The position numbers and the translations under genes were made by a program. Source: Diospyros lotus (taxonomy: Eukaryota > Streptophyta > Magnoliopsida > Ericales > Ebenaceae). From it: 64,000 nucleotides of DNA. This document shows positions 53,991-64,000 of the stretch, piece after piece (position 1 is the stretch's first letter; the number at the start of each line of letters is the position of its first letter). The notes below the pieces were generated by a model, which had not been told where the DNA came from, did not search any database, and saw nothing but the letters and a program-made list of their open reading frames with translations. Location of the stretch: positions 12,534,616 through 12,598,615 of the forward strand of contig NC_068338.1 of the NCBI RefSeq assembly GCF_014633365.1. The letters run 5' to 3'.

Positions 53991-56346
53991 AGACAATGGG
54001 ACGAGCAGTATTTGTGGAGGTGCTTCATCAACCAAGCATCAAGGAAAAAGAAGTATCATGTGTTGAGGCAGGAATAGACTGGCGAACGCCCTTCTACCGT
54101 TATCTCACCAGCAATGAATTACCCGATGATCCACTAAAAGCAAGAAAACTTAAGATGCGGGCTGCAAGGTTTACCATTATCGGTGGGGTATTATATAAGC
54201 GAGCTTACACTACACCTCTTCTCAAGTGTTTAGGCCCCTAAGATGCCGAATATACTCTGGCAGAAACCTATAGTGGAATATGTGGAGAACATTTGGGAGC
54301 AAGAGCCCTGGCAACCAAAATTTTGAGAGCTAGTTTCTTTTGGCCCACACTACGATCAAACGCATTAAAGAAAGTCAAATCATGTGACAAATGCTAGCGG
54401 CATGCCCTAGTCCAATCTGCCTCGATTTCACAGCTATAGCCTGCGTTCCAGCCTATACCATTGACTCAATGGGGCTTGGATATTCTAGGACCGTTACCCC
54501 AAGCGCCTAGGAAGAGAAAATTTTTAATAGTAGCTACTGACTATTTCACCAAATGGATTGAAGCTAAGGCATTGGCCACCATTACAGCAAGAAAAATAAA
54601 AACAATGTTATGGAAAGACATTGTGTGCCGATTTGGGTGATCGTGGCTGTCGAGCCGATCAGATTAATGTATGTATTAGGACTGGTTTGCAGTTAGGATG
54701 CTCCCCAGGTCGTCTCCCAACGAACTGTCAACGACTGTCAAAACAAGATCAAACGGGGGGTTGTGATGAAAACCGAATTTAAAAACACTAAAGAATGAAA
54801 CAAAGATGGATTTCCGACCAACTAAAACGTAATCCGCTACAAACCCTACCTCCTTACCTCGGTAATCCCCATCTCACTTATGAAAATATTCTATTTGGAT
54901 TGATTCTACTCTTCTACAATCGTAAAAGATTGAATCAAAACGAGCAATCGCTCATACAATAATATGTCGTTTCTTTCTAATCAAAGCCTCAACCGAGAAC
55001 GTCAATTAAACCCATCCAAAGATCATGCATGCATTCACACAACCGCGTAAAAGAAAAATACATAAAATTAGAGAAGGAAAAGAAACGAAATCATCAATAA
55101 AAACATGAAAATCGAGTTCCAAACCTGATTCGACTACATGACCGAGACTCAAACCGGGCAAGGGGTACGGGAATGTAGCAGATTACAAGCGAATTAGCCT
55201 TCCATCGAAGCGGTGAAAATCCTCCAAAATCGGCCACCCTCATGCCTCTTTGCTAACTCTTATTTATAGGGTTTTGGAAAAACAAAACCTAGGCTAAATG
55301 GGCTTAGGGATTATTTATTACATATGGCCCATAATTTAATTAATTAAAAAGGGCCCAATGGATTCTAAACTCGCCCATAACCTATAATGAACAATGGTTG
55401 CCTCTTTCAAACTCGATGTCCGTCCACCTTGCGAAGCCCACTTGCGCCTCTATCGAAATAGCTCAAATCTGCGGCCCAAATCTGCCAAATAAGAATAAAA
55501 ATAGTGTGAAGCCCAATAAAATAAAATAAACAAAAGACAAATGAAATAACCTAAATAGAGTGCAATGAAGATGGAATAAGAGGGATAAATAATATAAAAT
55601 ATGCGCGTTATCATTGGGATACCAAGAATTATTGTTACGGATCATGGGAAGCAGTATGATTGTGACTCCTTTAGAAAATTCTGTGACAACCTGGGGATTC
55701 AACTACAATTCGCTTCAGTGGCGTACCCCCAAGCCAATGGACAAGCTGAGATTAGCAACCGAACCATACTACATGGCCTAAAAACCCGACTTGAAGGGGC
55801 CAGGGGAACATGAGCCGATGAGTTACCCTCAATTTTATGGGCTTACCGAACGACTAGTTGAATCGCTACTGGAGAAACTCCGTTCAATCTACTTTCAATC
55901 TAGTAGATGGAACATAGGCCTTAATTCCCATTGAACTTTTAGCTAAGTCCCCAAGATTGATGGCATATGAAGAAGAGAACAGTGCAAGGAATTTTAAAGC
56001 ATTGCGAGAAAATTTGGATCTGATTGAAGAGCAGAGGGATAATGCTGCCATGAAGATAGCTGCTTATCAGAGAAGAATCACCAGTTATTTCAATTCTCGA
56101 GTAAAGAATAGACCTTGGGAAGAGGGAGATCTAGTACTCCAGAGATCTGTTGTGACCAACGCGCTAAGGGATGACAGAAAGTTACAAGAAAATTGGGAAG
56201 GGCCATACCACATTCTAAAATTGATTGGTCCCAACATTTGCATTTTACAAACCCTTTCGGGAAACACCCTTGGGAAAACATGGAATTTGAATTATCTCAA
56301 GTTTTATATGAATGCAGTACCTGGCAACGTATCTGTAATAATATAA
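53991..56346 (+). pseudogene. Integrase of I, split by solo LTR J
   Basis: The zinc-finger part (GEHLGARALATKILRASFFWPT, then CDKC followed by a stop), GLDILGPLP and VATDYFTKWIEAK reach IVCRFG at 54637. LTR J intervenes, and the frame resumes at 55619: IPRIIVTDHGKQYD, YPQANGQAEISNRTI (catalytic Glu), then RPWEEGDLVLQRSV and WEGPYHILKLIG to a stop at 56344-56346. There is no chromodomain, as expected for Tat. Several stops. Confidence 0.9.
54638..55613 (-). mobile_element. Solo LTR J inside integrase of I
   Basis: 976 bp, minus-strand start TGATAACGCGCA and end GCCACGATCA, flanked by TSD TTGGG (54633-54637 and 55614-55618). The minus-strand TATA box is the complement of 55261-55268. No internal element sequence remains, so it formed by LTR-LTR recombination. 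It belongs to a different family from C although both begin TGATAA; the family is not identified. The integrase frame closes exactly when J and one TSD are removed. Confidence 0.9.
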
Positions 56347-56784
56347 GTCCTAAACAGAACCATGGACGTAGGCACATTTAGCCGAACCACGTAAAAATGC
56401 TTGTGTGTGCATGGCTATCATTTTATTTACATCTACAGAAAGGAAACTCACACCCGTTGCCCCGCTTATGGCCTGACAATGAGATAAAATACGCTCGTAC
56501 CCGTTGCCCCGCTTATGGCCCGACAACGAGATAAAATGCGATCTAGCCCATTGCCCTGCTTATTGCTCGGCAAAGAGGTAAAATATGCTCGCACCCGTTG
56601 CCCTTCTTATGGCCCGACAATGAGGTAAAATGCGATATAGCCCGTTGCCCCACTTATGGCCCGACAATGAGGTAAAATATGCTCACACCCGCTACCCCGC
56701 TTATGGCCAGGCAACGAGGTAAAATTGTAACGTCCCGTTCGAGCGATAGGAAGGACCGGAACAACTTACCCTGATGGACCTACA

Positions 56785-56890
56785 CGAACTTCCCAGGGAG
56801 GTCACCCATCCCTGGATTACCCCAGGTTAAGCACGCTTAACTTGGGAGTTCTTTGCCAACATTCAGCCCAAAAGGTATCCAGCTGGTGTT
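56785..56890 (-). ncRNA. 5S rRNA-like segment, left LTR of K
   Basis: On the minus strand box A reads AGTTAAGCGTGCTTAACC and box C reads GGATGGGTGACCTCCCTGGG, both close to real 5S RNA and better kept than in copy 1. Polymerase III transcription is plausible; the surrounding sequence shows it is LTR, not an rDNA unit. Confidence 0.75.
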
Positions 56891-57149
56891 GTTTCATTTC
56901 TTACACTATCCTCGATATATACTAACTTCTTTGGGCTCTCGGGGTATTACATTCTCCCCCCCTTAAGCACATGACGTCCCCGTCATGCGACCTTACAACC
57001 GGTCCCAGATCTCTCCCCCCTTGCATGGCCGATGTGGGATTCGCCTAAGGTGCCTACACGCACCCCCCATAGGGGCCTCACGCCCCCCTCGGAACTCAGC
57101 CTCCTCGCTGAGGTTTGCCCCACCACCGCGCTCAGAGGCTCGAGGGTCG

Positions 57150-57161
57150 GCTCTGATACCA
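57150..57161 (-). other. Primer-binding site of Cassandra K
   Basis: Minus-strand TGGTATCAGAGC, two bases from the LTR edge at 57164. Confidence 0.93.
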
Positions 57162-57222
57162 CTTGTAACGTCCCGTTCGAGCGATAGGAAGGACCGGAAC
57201 AACTTACCCTGATGGACCTACA

Positions 57223-57328
57223 CGAACTTCCTAGGGAGGTCACCCATCCCTGGATTACCCCAGGTTAAGCACGCTTAACTTGGGAGTTCTTTGCCAACAT
57301 TCAGCCCAAAAGGTATCCAGCTGGTGTT
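57223..57328 (-). ncRNA. 5S rRNA-like segment, right LTR of K
   Basis: Same as the left LTR copy, with one substitution in the box C region (CCTAGG for CCCAGG on the plus strand). In minus orientation this is the 5' LTR. Confidence 0.75.
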
Positions 57329-57797
57329 GTTTCCTTTCTTACACTATCCTCGATATATACTAACTTCTTTGGGCTCTCGGGGTATTACAAAAATACTATC
57401 TAACCCGTTACCCCACTTATGGCCCGATAACGAGGTAAAATATGTTCACACTCATTGCCCCGCTTATGGCTCGGCAACGAGGTAAAATACGCTCATAGTC
57501 GTTGCCCCGCTTATGGCCCAGCAATGAGGTAAAATGCGATCTAGCCCGTTTCCCCGCTTATGCCCCGGCAACGAGATAAAATACACTCAAGCTCGCCACT
57601 CTGCACGCGGCCCAACAACGAAAGAAAAGCCCTAACATTGTATCACTAAGATCAACAATAAAGGAATAAATTAAGCAATAAAGAGCTGAGCATGTTGAGT
57701 AGAACAAAGGAGAAAATATCCAGTGAGAAAGCGATAACTCTCATTGCAAGTGGGAACAACCAAGAGTACAAAAAAAAAAAAAAAACAAAGTTAGGGT

Positions 57798-58544
57798 CTA
57801 CTTGTGGGAGCGAGACTTGCGAGAGGAGTGCTTAGTAGACCTAAATGATGCAACATGAATCTCAGGAGACACTGTTGGAAGTTCCCCTTCCTCAGCCTCG
57901 TCCGTATGTGAGACATCTTCAACAACTGTGCTAGGATCCTCTTCAATTGCTTCGGAGTCGTCTACCACGCCTTCTCCCCCATGATTGAAAGGAAATGGAT
58001 TCCATGGGCCCGTCATATTTTCCAAGTCATCCACCAAATAAGAATCCAAATAAGAAGAAAGGCTCATAGGGTCATCCGGCTCATACTGACGCCAATCCAC
58101 TTGAGTAGATTCCTCAACTTCGAGAGTAAGCAGAAGTTCAAGAAAAGTCTCACCCCGATGCTGAGATTCTAGATAGGCGCGGGCTAAATAAAATCCATAC
58201 TTTAGAAAGCCTGAAGCATATTTCCCCTTCCTATCTTGGCAATAGGTTGAAAGACGATATTCCTTCACCGCTTCAGCCCGAATAGCACAAGCGTCCCTAC
58301 GACTTATCTTCAGTTCCGCAAGGCGTAGAGAGTTTTCTTTTAAAAGTGCTTCATGCTTCGTCATCAACCCAACATTCTTGTGCTCTTCAGCTTCTAGCTT
58401 AGAACGTAAATCTTGAATTTCCCCTTGAAGGCCCGAGGTACCAACAGCAACCTCGGACAGCCGAGCACGCATACGCTCTATCTTTACCTCTACATTTCTC
58501 TTCCCGACCTTCGCCGACGAGCGCGACACTTTAGCTCTTAGCAT
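57798..58544 (-). CDS. Antisense accessory ORF of Tat element I, 248-aa coiled-coil protein
   Basis: ATG at 58542-58544, 248 codons, open throughout and antisense to gag-pol of I, between the tandem repeats and the 3' LTR. Residues ~18-100 have the charged heptad pattern of a coiled coil (ERMRARLSEV, IQDLRSKLEAEE, ALLKENSLRLAEL). The next part has the phrase GFLKYGFYLARAYLESQHRGETF. Then comes a long acidic region (about 180-228) and a basic tail (STKHSSRKSRSHK). I do not know its function. Antisense extra ORFs in this location have been described for Tat elements such as Grande and Retand, and this looks like one. It is better preserved than gag-pol, which has many stops. Confidence 0.65.
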   Translation of the reverse strand: MLRAKVSRSSAKVGKRNVEVKIERMRARLSEVAVGTSGLQGEIQDLRSKLEAEEHKNVGLMTKHEALLKENSLRLAELKISRRDACAIRAEAVKEYRLSTYCQDRKGKYASGFLKYGFYLARAYLESQHRGETFLELLLTLEVEESTQVDWRQYEPDDPMSLSSYLDSYLVDDLENMTGPWNPFPFNHGGEGVVDDSEAIEEDPSTVVEDVSHTDEAEEGELPTVSPEIHVASFRSTKHSSRKSRSHK

Positions 58545-58739
58545 TCTTCGTTCCAGGAAGATTGGCAGTTCCTCCAGTCTGACATCTGTGCTCCTACTTG
58601 TTCACGATATGCCCTATCCCTAGCATTGGAAGCAACGATCCCTTGAATTCCTTACACCAAGAGCTACTCCGCTTCATCCCTAGCCTGGGCATGATTACTA
58701 CCAATAAATCATCGTTCATCTCGAGGGAGAATGGTGGAA

Positions 58740-59300
58740 TAAATGAGACGAGCACTAATAACTCTCTCATACGAGATCCGATTGAGATGATTCAAAATCC
58801 TATGGAAAGATAAGAGAACTATATACAACTTTTATGTTTTGAGTTTTGAGAGATTCATACTTCATCAAGGCTAAAATTAAGCTCTAATTTGATGCGCCTA
58901 CACTATTAAGGCTCAGAGTTAAGTATTGAAGGAAGATGGATCTGAACCAAGACAAAAGGGAAAAAGAAGGGATGAACGAGTGACCCCCTGGCCCCTCACT
59001 CAGTCATGGAGAGACCAATTTTCCCTCACTTTTCATGACCCACTCGGTTATGCCTAGTGGGTACAACACTATTTTGGTTTTTTGGGCATAACTTTATCAT
59101 ATGAGCTCTGATTGAGGTGATTCAAAGTACTATGGAAAGCTAGAAGAATTATCTACAACTTTTGTGTTTTTTAGTTTTAAGAGATTCGAGTTAAATCAAG
59201 GTTTAAATTGGGTATGAAGTCGAGGTATGAGAACTACTCAAGACCAAACCAAGGAAAAGGGGAAAATAAGGCATGACTGAGTGGCCCCCCACTCGGTCAT
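58740..59300 (+). repeat. ~300-bp direct duplication in 3' LTR of I
   Basis: Both copies share, in order, gattgagatgattcaaa, ctatggaaagataagag, ctacaacttttgtgtttt, a ttgagagattcgag segment and a final gactgagtggcccc...cactcggtcatg phrase. They differ by many substitutions, so the duplication is old. Confidence 0.75.
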
Positions 59301-59703
59301 GGTCGAGTGGGCTTAGGTCAATCTCTCCTCTTTTCCCTCTCGGATGGGCTGCGAAATCATCGAAATGGGCTGCGAGATTCTCGCCCCGATTGTTGCACAT
59401 CTCCTCTCTCTCCTCTGCTATAAATAGGAGACCTTGCCTTCATCACAAGGTATGCACTTTTTGGTTCCTCAACACAATTCCATATTATTGGCTCTTGAGA
59501 ACTAACTTAAGCATCGGAGGGTTTATGTGGGGACCCCCACCCGCGCCCCAATGTTGCTCTCATTTTGTAGGTCACTCGGTTATGAGGGCCACTTGGTTAT
59601 GAGGCCACTCAGTTATGAGGCCACTCAGTTATGGAGGGCCACTCCTTTATGAGGCCATTCGGTTATGAGGTCACCCGGTTATCTCAGGTCACCTGATCAT
59701 CAG

Positions 59704-59820
59704 ACCCTCAGCATGCCTTGGTGACGAGACCCTCAGCTCACCTTGGTCACGAGACCCTCAGCTCACCTTGGTCACGAGACCCTCAGCTCACCTTGGTCAT
59801 GAGACCCTCAGCGCACGTGC
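59704..59820 (+). repeat. Five-copy ~25-bp tandem repeat
   Basis: Units read gaccctcagctcaccttggtcacga; the first and last are diverged. It lies near the end of the 3' LTR of I. Confidence 0.85.
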
Positions 59821-59999
59821 ACGTTGGAGACGAGATTCTACTCTCATCGCACCTTGGTGACAAGACTCTCAAGACACTTGACTCTCAAAACCCTCAAGAC
59901 TCCCAAGTCTCTAGAAACTCCTATGGTCAACCACACACCTTACATTCTCCCACATAAAAAAAAAAAAAAAATAGATTGTTGTATTTTGGCAATAACAGA

Positions 60000-60317
60000 A
60001 TTGAATGAATTTTATGTAGCCCATGTATTTAAGTTTTGCTACTTTTGAATTTTGAACATTTTGAGGAATGATGATGTATAACCTTATTTATGGTTAATGA
60101 GGATGTAAGAATTGATTTATGATTAATGTTAAGATGTTAGGTTCGATTCTAGCTTCCGCATTTGATGTATATGATGATTCTCTTTTGAGATAGATGTATG
60201 AAAATTTTAGGATGGATATGAGGAATGATGTGGTTTAGTTTTAGTAGTATTCAAGAAAAAAAATTTATCCTAGAATTATCCCAATTTATACCACGCCCGA
60301 GAAAGTGGGGAGTCACA
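60000..60317 (+). mobile_element. 3' LTR of H, second part
   Basis: Resumes exactly where H was interrupted (aattgaatgaattttatgtagcccatg) and matches 42240-42564. It ends GGGGAGTCACA, a decayed form of GGGGTGTTACA. Confidence 0.88.
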
Positions 60318-60538
60318 ATTTCAACCTAGATTTCGGTGAAGCTTTGAACTTTCCGGTGAATCCCGTTTCTCCCTTGTTTTTGCTCCTTTTTTTTTTTTTT
60401 CCTGAATTTTCCCCTTATTCTCAAGAACAAGATCCTCACCTTTGATTATCTCAAAACCACCCTAATCCAACTCAAAACTCACTTCAAATGCTTTGTTCTA
60501 AACCCATGGCCTTTTTTATAGAATTTTTGGCCAATCAT
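60318..60538 (-). mobile_element. LTR-like fragment between H and F
   Basis: The minus strand has a TATAAAAAA box (complement of 60512-60520) followed by a leader-like stretch with a poly(A) run. This resembles the promoter part of a gypsy LTR, but only ~220 bp is present and no family match is evident in the window. Confidence 0.4.
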
Positions 60539-62323
60539 TGTAACGCCCCACTTTTCTTTTTCCAAGGTACACATACAAAGATGCATGATGACGCTAGCGA
60601 CCGTATGGTAATCAAAGGGCGTTTATGGAAGCCTTTGCCAACAGAAGCAAGGATCGAACCTGAAAGCTTTATAAAACCATAAGCTAGATATTTAAGGCTT
60701 CCACTATATGCTTTTAACACAAAAACCATCTGAAAAGCCATAATACAACTTGAAAATCTAGGGATCATTTAGGCTCCCTTTTACAACAAGTAAAACTCAC
60801 ACTAAAGTAATAGTACAACGCTTTGCAATTAAAACGTAAAGGAGCTAACTATCCAAGAACCACTTCCTTTCCTTTCCTCTGACTTGATTCCGGGGCACCT
60901 GTCACGACTAACCCACCTGGAACGTTGAATGTTCCAGGGGTATGAGACACCCAAGTTAGATAGTTATATCTAAGTGAGTGCAACAAGAAGAGATAACATG
61001 CATGTGATGAGATATGTAGAATGATATGAAACCGCCTATGTGGTAGTGACGCCGAGGTGCTGCAATCACCCCCGCTGATCAATCATGTTCTCACATCTCC
61101 AAGACTTTTCACCAGTCTAACATGAGATCCTGACTTCAGCTAGCCACACACACCAAGTGATGCATGACAAAGAAAGAGAAAATGCTTGATTTAAAGGAAA
61201 GTCATGCTTATGCAAGTAATCACCCTTACCCGTGTGAAGAAAAAATGTTCGGTATGTAATATAAAGATGCAAGAAACACTCACCTTGCTGATTCGGAAGC
61301 TCTAAAGTACTGTTCACAGGGTTCGGGAAAGTTTTTCTGCAAAAATAACATAACTTCGAAACTCAAACCTAAACTATTTTTATATGAGGTCCTAGGGAAA
61401 CATTTAAGGACCAACTGTACAAAATTTGGGCCCAAGAGGACATCTCACGCGCTCTCACGCACTTGGGGAAGGAGCCCCACGCGCTCCACTCGCGGCAGTC
61501 AGGTGGCGCGTGAACTGCACGCGCCTCCCCTCCAGCTTTGCCGTCTTGAGATTTTTTGGCCCGTTCTCCCTCATCCGAACTCCGATTTGACTTTCGTTTG
61601 AAACCACACGACCCTTATTCAATTATCTATCGAACTACGGAAAGAAATTAGAATTACCTTGCTGTTTTGTCACTGTTTAATGCCTTTTACGGTGGCGGTC
61701 CAACTTTTCCGACGAAGTGTTTTACCACTCTATTTTTGGGCAAAGCTTCTCCTCTCAACTCACCTCCCCTTTTCCTCTTGATTAATGGTGAGAATTTCCC
61801 TTCCATGGCCTTGGTATTTATAGGCATTTATGGCCAATCCAAGAGTGCCATGTGTCACTTGCCATGTGTCACTTAGATAAGGTTGTAATCATCACTTTCG
61901 TAGGATTGTGCCAAGTGTCCCTTGAGATTTGAACCATTTCTCCCCCTTGTGACATGTGTCCTTTTAAACATGTGCCACCACATGTTAATTTGATTTTTTC
62001 AAGATTCCTCATGATTATGTCTCCTAACTAAGTTAGCTTACTTGGTTCCTTTAACTAACTAGTTACAAGATATTTTAACTTCTTACAAATAACTCTTTAA
62101 CCCAAATACTTATTTGCACTTATATCCCTTGAGCCCCTATAACTCCTTAAACTTCTCCAAAATACCTTAGATGATGTCCCCTTGCGATAGTTTCCATGAT
62201 TTTTCGGAAAACCCTTCATTCGTTCCTCGGCGATTACCTCGAAACTTCACATGTATCCTTCGATTTCCAAGGAAATGTTTTATTTCTTAAACAACAATGC
62301 CTAGGAAAACTTCGGGTATTACA
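60539..62323 (-). mobile_element. 3' LTR of chromovirus F
   Basis: 1785 bp. On the minus strand it starts TGTAATACCCGAAG after purine tract AAGGGGGGGGAGAA and ends GGGGCGTTACA. The minus-strand TATA box is the complement of 61815-61822. A CpG-rich CGCGTG block (61441-61533) and the inverted-repeat module (60916-60979) lie downstream. ORFs here (60535-61317, 61667-61876) are not supported. Confidence 0.9.
60916..60979 (-). other. Paired inverted-repeat module in LTR F
   Basis: Minus-strand CTTAGATATAACTATCTAAC (TTAGATA/TATCTAA stem), then GGAACATTCAACGTTCC, identical to the second palindrome of the B 5' LTR. The stem's seventh pair is A-T here and G-C in B and H. Confidence 0.8.
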
Positions 62324-62367
62324 TTCTCCCCCCCTTAAAAAAAAGATTTCATCCTCGAAATACATCC

Positions 62368-64000
62368 CTAGGTCTCCACATGGTTGAAGAGGTGTGAGAA
62401 CTTCTGTTGCATTTCTTCTTCTCTCTCCCAAGTGGCTTCCTGAATGTTATGGTGTTTCCACAACACTTTCACTAGTGGTATTACCTTGTTTCTCAATACT
62501 TTCTCCTTCCGGTCCAAGATCTCAATGGGTTCTTCGGGGTAGGTCAAATTCTCTTGCAATTCAATCGTTTCTTCTGGAATCTTCTGAGAAGGATCGGGTT
62601 CGCACTTTCGTAGACGAGACACATGGAACACATCGTGTACCCCAGACATTGATGGGGGTAGTGCTAACCGATATGCTACTGGCCCAATACGCTCCAAAAC
62701 CTCATATGGCCCAACATAGCGTGGGTTTAACTTTCCTCGTTTCTTCCCTTGGTGCAAGATCTTCAAGTATACCTTATCTCCAGTTTGAAATTCCAAACCC
62801 CTCCTTCGATTATCGGCATATGACCTCTGTCGGCTTTGGGCTGCCTTAATCTTTTCCTGAATCAGCTTAATCTTTTCGTTAGTTTGTTGCACCATTTCAG
62901 GTCCTAAAAGTTGTCTTTCTCCTACCTCGGTCCAACATAGAGGTGTTCTGCATCTTCGACCATAGAGAGCTTCGTATGGTGCCATATTAATACTACTGTG
63001 ATAACTATTATTATATGCAAACTCAATCAGGGGTATGTGCTCCTCCCATCCTTTTGAAAATTCAATCACACAGGCTCACAACATGTCTTCCATGGTCTGA
63101 ATTGTCCGTTCTGATTGTCCGTCTGTTTGGGGATGATATGCAGTACTTAGCCGCAATTGAGTCCCAAAACATTTTTGCAAACTCTCCCAAAATCGAGAAG
63201 TGAATCTCGGATCCCTATCAGATACTATACTCACTGGAGTTCCATGCAATCGGATTATCTCTTTTATATACAATTGTGCTAACTTGCTGACTGGTTGCCC
63301 TACTTTCATGGGCAGAAAATGAGCAGACTTTGTTAGCCTATCCACTATTACCCATATTGCATCATTTCCCATAGGTCCTCTTGGCAAACTCGTAACAAAA
63401 TCCATAGTGATATGCTCCCACTTCCATTCGGGAATATCTAGGGGTTGCAGCTTCCCAGCAGGCTTTTGATGTTCGATCTTTATCCTTTGACAAGTGTCAC
63501 ATCGACTCACGTGACGAGCTATGTCTTTCTTCATTCCCGGCCACCAATACAAATTTCTCAAGTCCCTGTACATTTTGGTAGTACCAGGGTGGATAGTGTA
63601 TTTGGCTCGATGCGCCTCTTCTAGAATGGTTTGCCTCAATTCCTTGACCCTGGGCACATATATTCGGTTCATGAACCGTAATATACCGTCAGAAAAATTG
63701 AAGTTAGGGTTTTTGACCCTTCCCCAATCATCTACCCACAACTTCACCCTCGAGTCTTCCAGAGTAGCTTGCTGGATTTGTTCCACCAGATGGGAATGAC
63801 CTACCAGGCCAGCGACGTAGATGGACGTTCTTTTAGGAATTGCACCCACTGACAAATGGCTAAAAGCCTCCACCAGTCCCCATTCCCGGGCCATCAAATT
63901 AGCTATTAGAGCAGGCCTTTTCCTGCTTAACGCATCAGCCACAACATTTGCCTTCCCGGGGTGGTACTGGATCGTACAATCGTAATCCTTCAAGAATTCC
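62368..64000 (-). pseudogene. RNase H end, integrase and chromodomain-like tail of F (continues outside window)
   Basis: Reading leftward from 64000: the end of RNase H ([24 protein letters not shown]), then integrase with a zinc finger ([20 protein letters not shown]), Asp in TMDFVTSLP, Asp in [10 protein letters not shown] and Glu in [16 protein letters not shown] follows at 63076-63078. The same frame then continues with EFAYNNSYHSS, YGRRCRTPLCW, GKLNPRYVGPYEVLERI, GVHDVFHVSRL and the Tekay-type tail [19 protein letters not shown]...[11 protein letters not shown], with the stop at 62368. One nonsense codon is the only damage in view. It is the same lineage as B, in opposite orientation. 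Confidence 0.93.

Larger units (their letters stand above)
56726..57389 (-). mobile_element. Intact Cassandra-type TRIM, copy K
   Basis: 664 bp with two 226-bp LTRs (57164-57389 and 56726-56951), TSD AAAAT (56721-56725 and 57390-57394), tRNA-iMet PBS and a G8-containing purine tract (complement of 56952-56968). The LTRs differ at only a couple of positions, so insertion is recent. No ORF is plausible; those at 56983-57243 are chance. Each LTR holds a well-preserved 5S-like segment. Confidence 0.95.
56455..57600 (+). repeat. ~46-bp tandem repeats downstream of pol in I, split by Cassandra K
   Basis: Units read approximately ccgttgccccgcttatggcccgacaacgaggtaaaatgc. About six lie left of K (56455-56725) and four or five right of it (57395-57600). 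Alternating linkers (gctcgcac / gatctagc) suggest a dimeric higher-order unit. They lie between integrase and the antisense ORF. Tandem repeats in this position are known in Tat elements and can seed satellite DNA. Confidence 0.87.
58730..59999 (+). mobile_element. 3' LTR of element I (diverged)
   Basis: The right part matches the 5' LTR: the GGGCTGCGA...TCTCGCCCCGA region, TATAAATA at 59419-59426, the AACTTAAGCATCGGAGGG leader, CACTCGG repeats and the final ATAGATTGTTGTATTTTGG. The left part contains a ~300-bp tandem duplication (58740-59050 and 59085-59300) absent from the 5' LTR. The start is uncertain; a purine-rich GAGGGAGAA precedes TGGTGGAATAAATG at about 58729. An A17 tract is at 59956-59971. 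Confidence 0.6.

Noticed and set aside
56726..57389. DNA transposon or MITE
   Set aside because: The ends look like inverted repeats, but direct 226-bp repeats, a tRNA-iMet PBS, a polypurine tract and a 5-bp TSD identify an LTR TRIM.
48671..60004. Exact TSD for element I
   Set aside because: ATTGA on both sides fits only if the right LTR ends with two extra bases; other alignments are possible, so the boundary is left approximate.

Overview
The window is plant nuclear DNA made almost entirely of LTR retrotransposons. The evidence is Ty1/copia and Ty3/gypsy pol domains, primer-binding sites matching initiator-Met and Asp tRNAs, 5-bp target-site duplications (TSDs), and two Cassandra-type TRIM elements carrying 5S-like sequence. 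No free-standing host gene can be supported. The density and depth of nesting suggest repeat-rich, probably pericentromeric, heterochromatin of an angiosperm; the species cannot be named from the sequence.

Layout, left to right. 1-4071: a decayed Ty1/copia element whose 3' LTR holds Cassandra copy 1 (1992-2577). 4072-36262: a decayed gypsy element A whose pol frame is interrupted by a four-deep nest. Solo LTR D (6800-35964) sits in A. Solo LTR E (8318-35582) sits in D. The full-length chromovirus B (10808-35434, LTRs about 2.46 kb) sits in E. The Athila-like element C (minus strand) sits between gag and protease of B. TSDs are preserved at every level: ggcat, cagtt, tattg and tgcac. The left end of C is rearranged: a complete C LTR plus a 1-kb duplicate of B protease/RT precede the rest of C. 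36325-41939: an LTR shared by A and a second, internally deleted relative G, then a truncated G 3' LTR. 41940-60317: a very decayed gypsy element H whose 3' LTR contains the Tat-lineage element I (48679 to about 59999). Element I itself contains a 976-bp solo LTR J and an intact Cassandra K. 60539-64000: the 3' half of a minus-strand Tekay-like chromovirus F that runs off the window.

The most notable content is inside C. Downstream of its nearly intact gag-pol, on the same strand and in the position where other elements may carry an env-like gene, lies an intronless 219-codon LONELY GUY (LOG) homologue, a cytokinin-activating phosphoribohydrolase. It keeps the PGGxGTxxE motif. Next to it is an intact 181-codon ORF of unknown function. 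Both are bracketed by copies of the element's polypurine-tract-like motif and preceded by a TATA-like box and a leader-like segment. The LTR that would drive C also carries five tandem motifs resembling the as-1 bZIP enhancer, with CpG positions changed to TpG.

Other structure worth attention: a two-part inverted-repeat module with apparent covariation shared by the LTRs of four gypsy families (D, B, H, F); an array of about 22 TATTCGAATA-like palindromes in the A/G LTR; an acidic accessory ORF with a SUMO-interaction-like motif upstream of gag in B; and an antisense coiled-coil ORF in the Tat element. Premature stops in the younger elements all fit C-to-T change, as expected for methylated, silenced copies.
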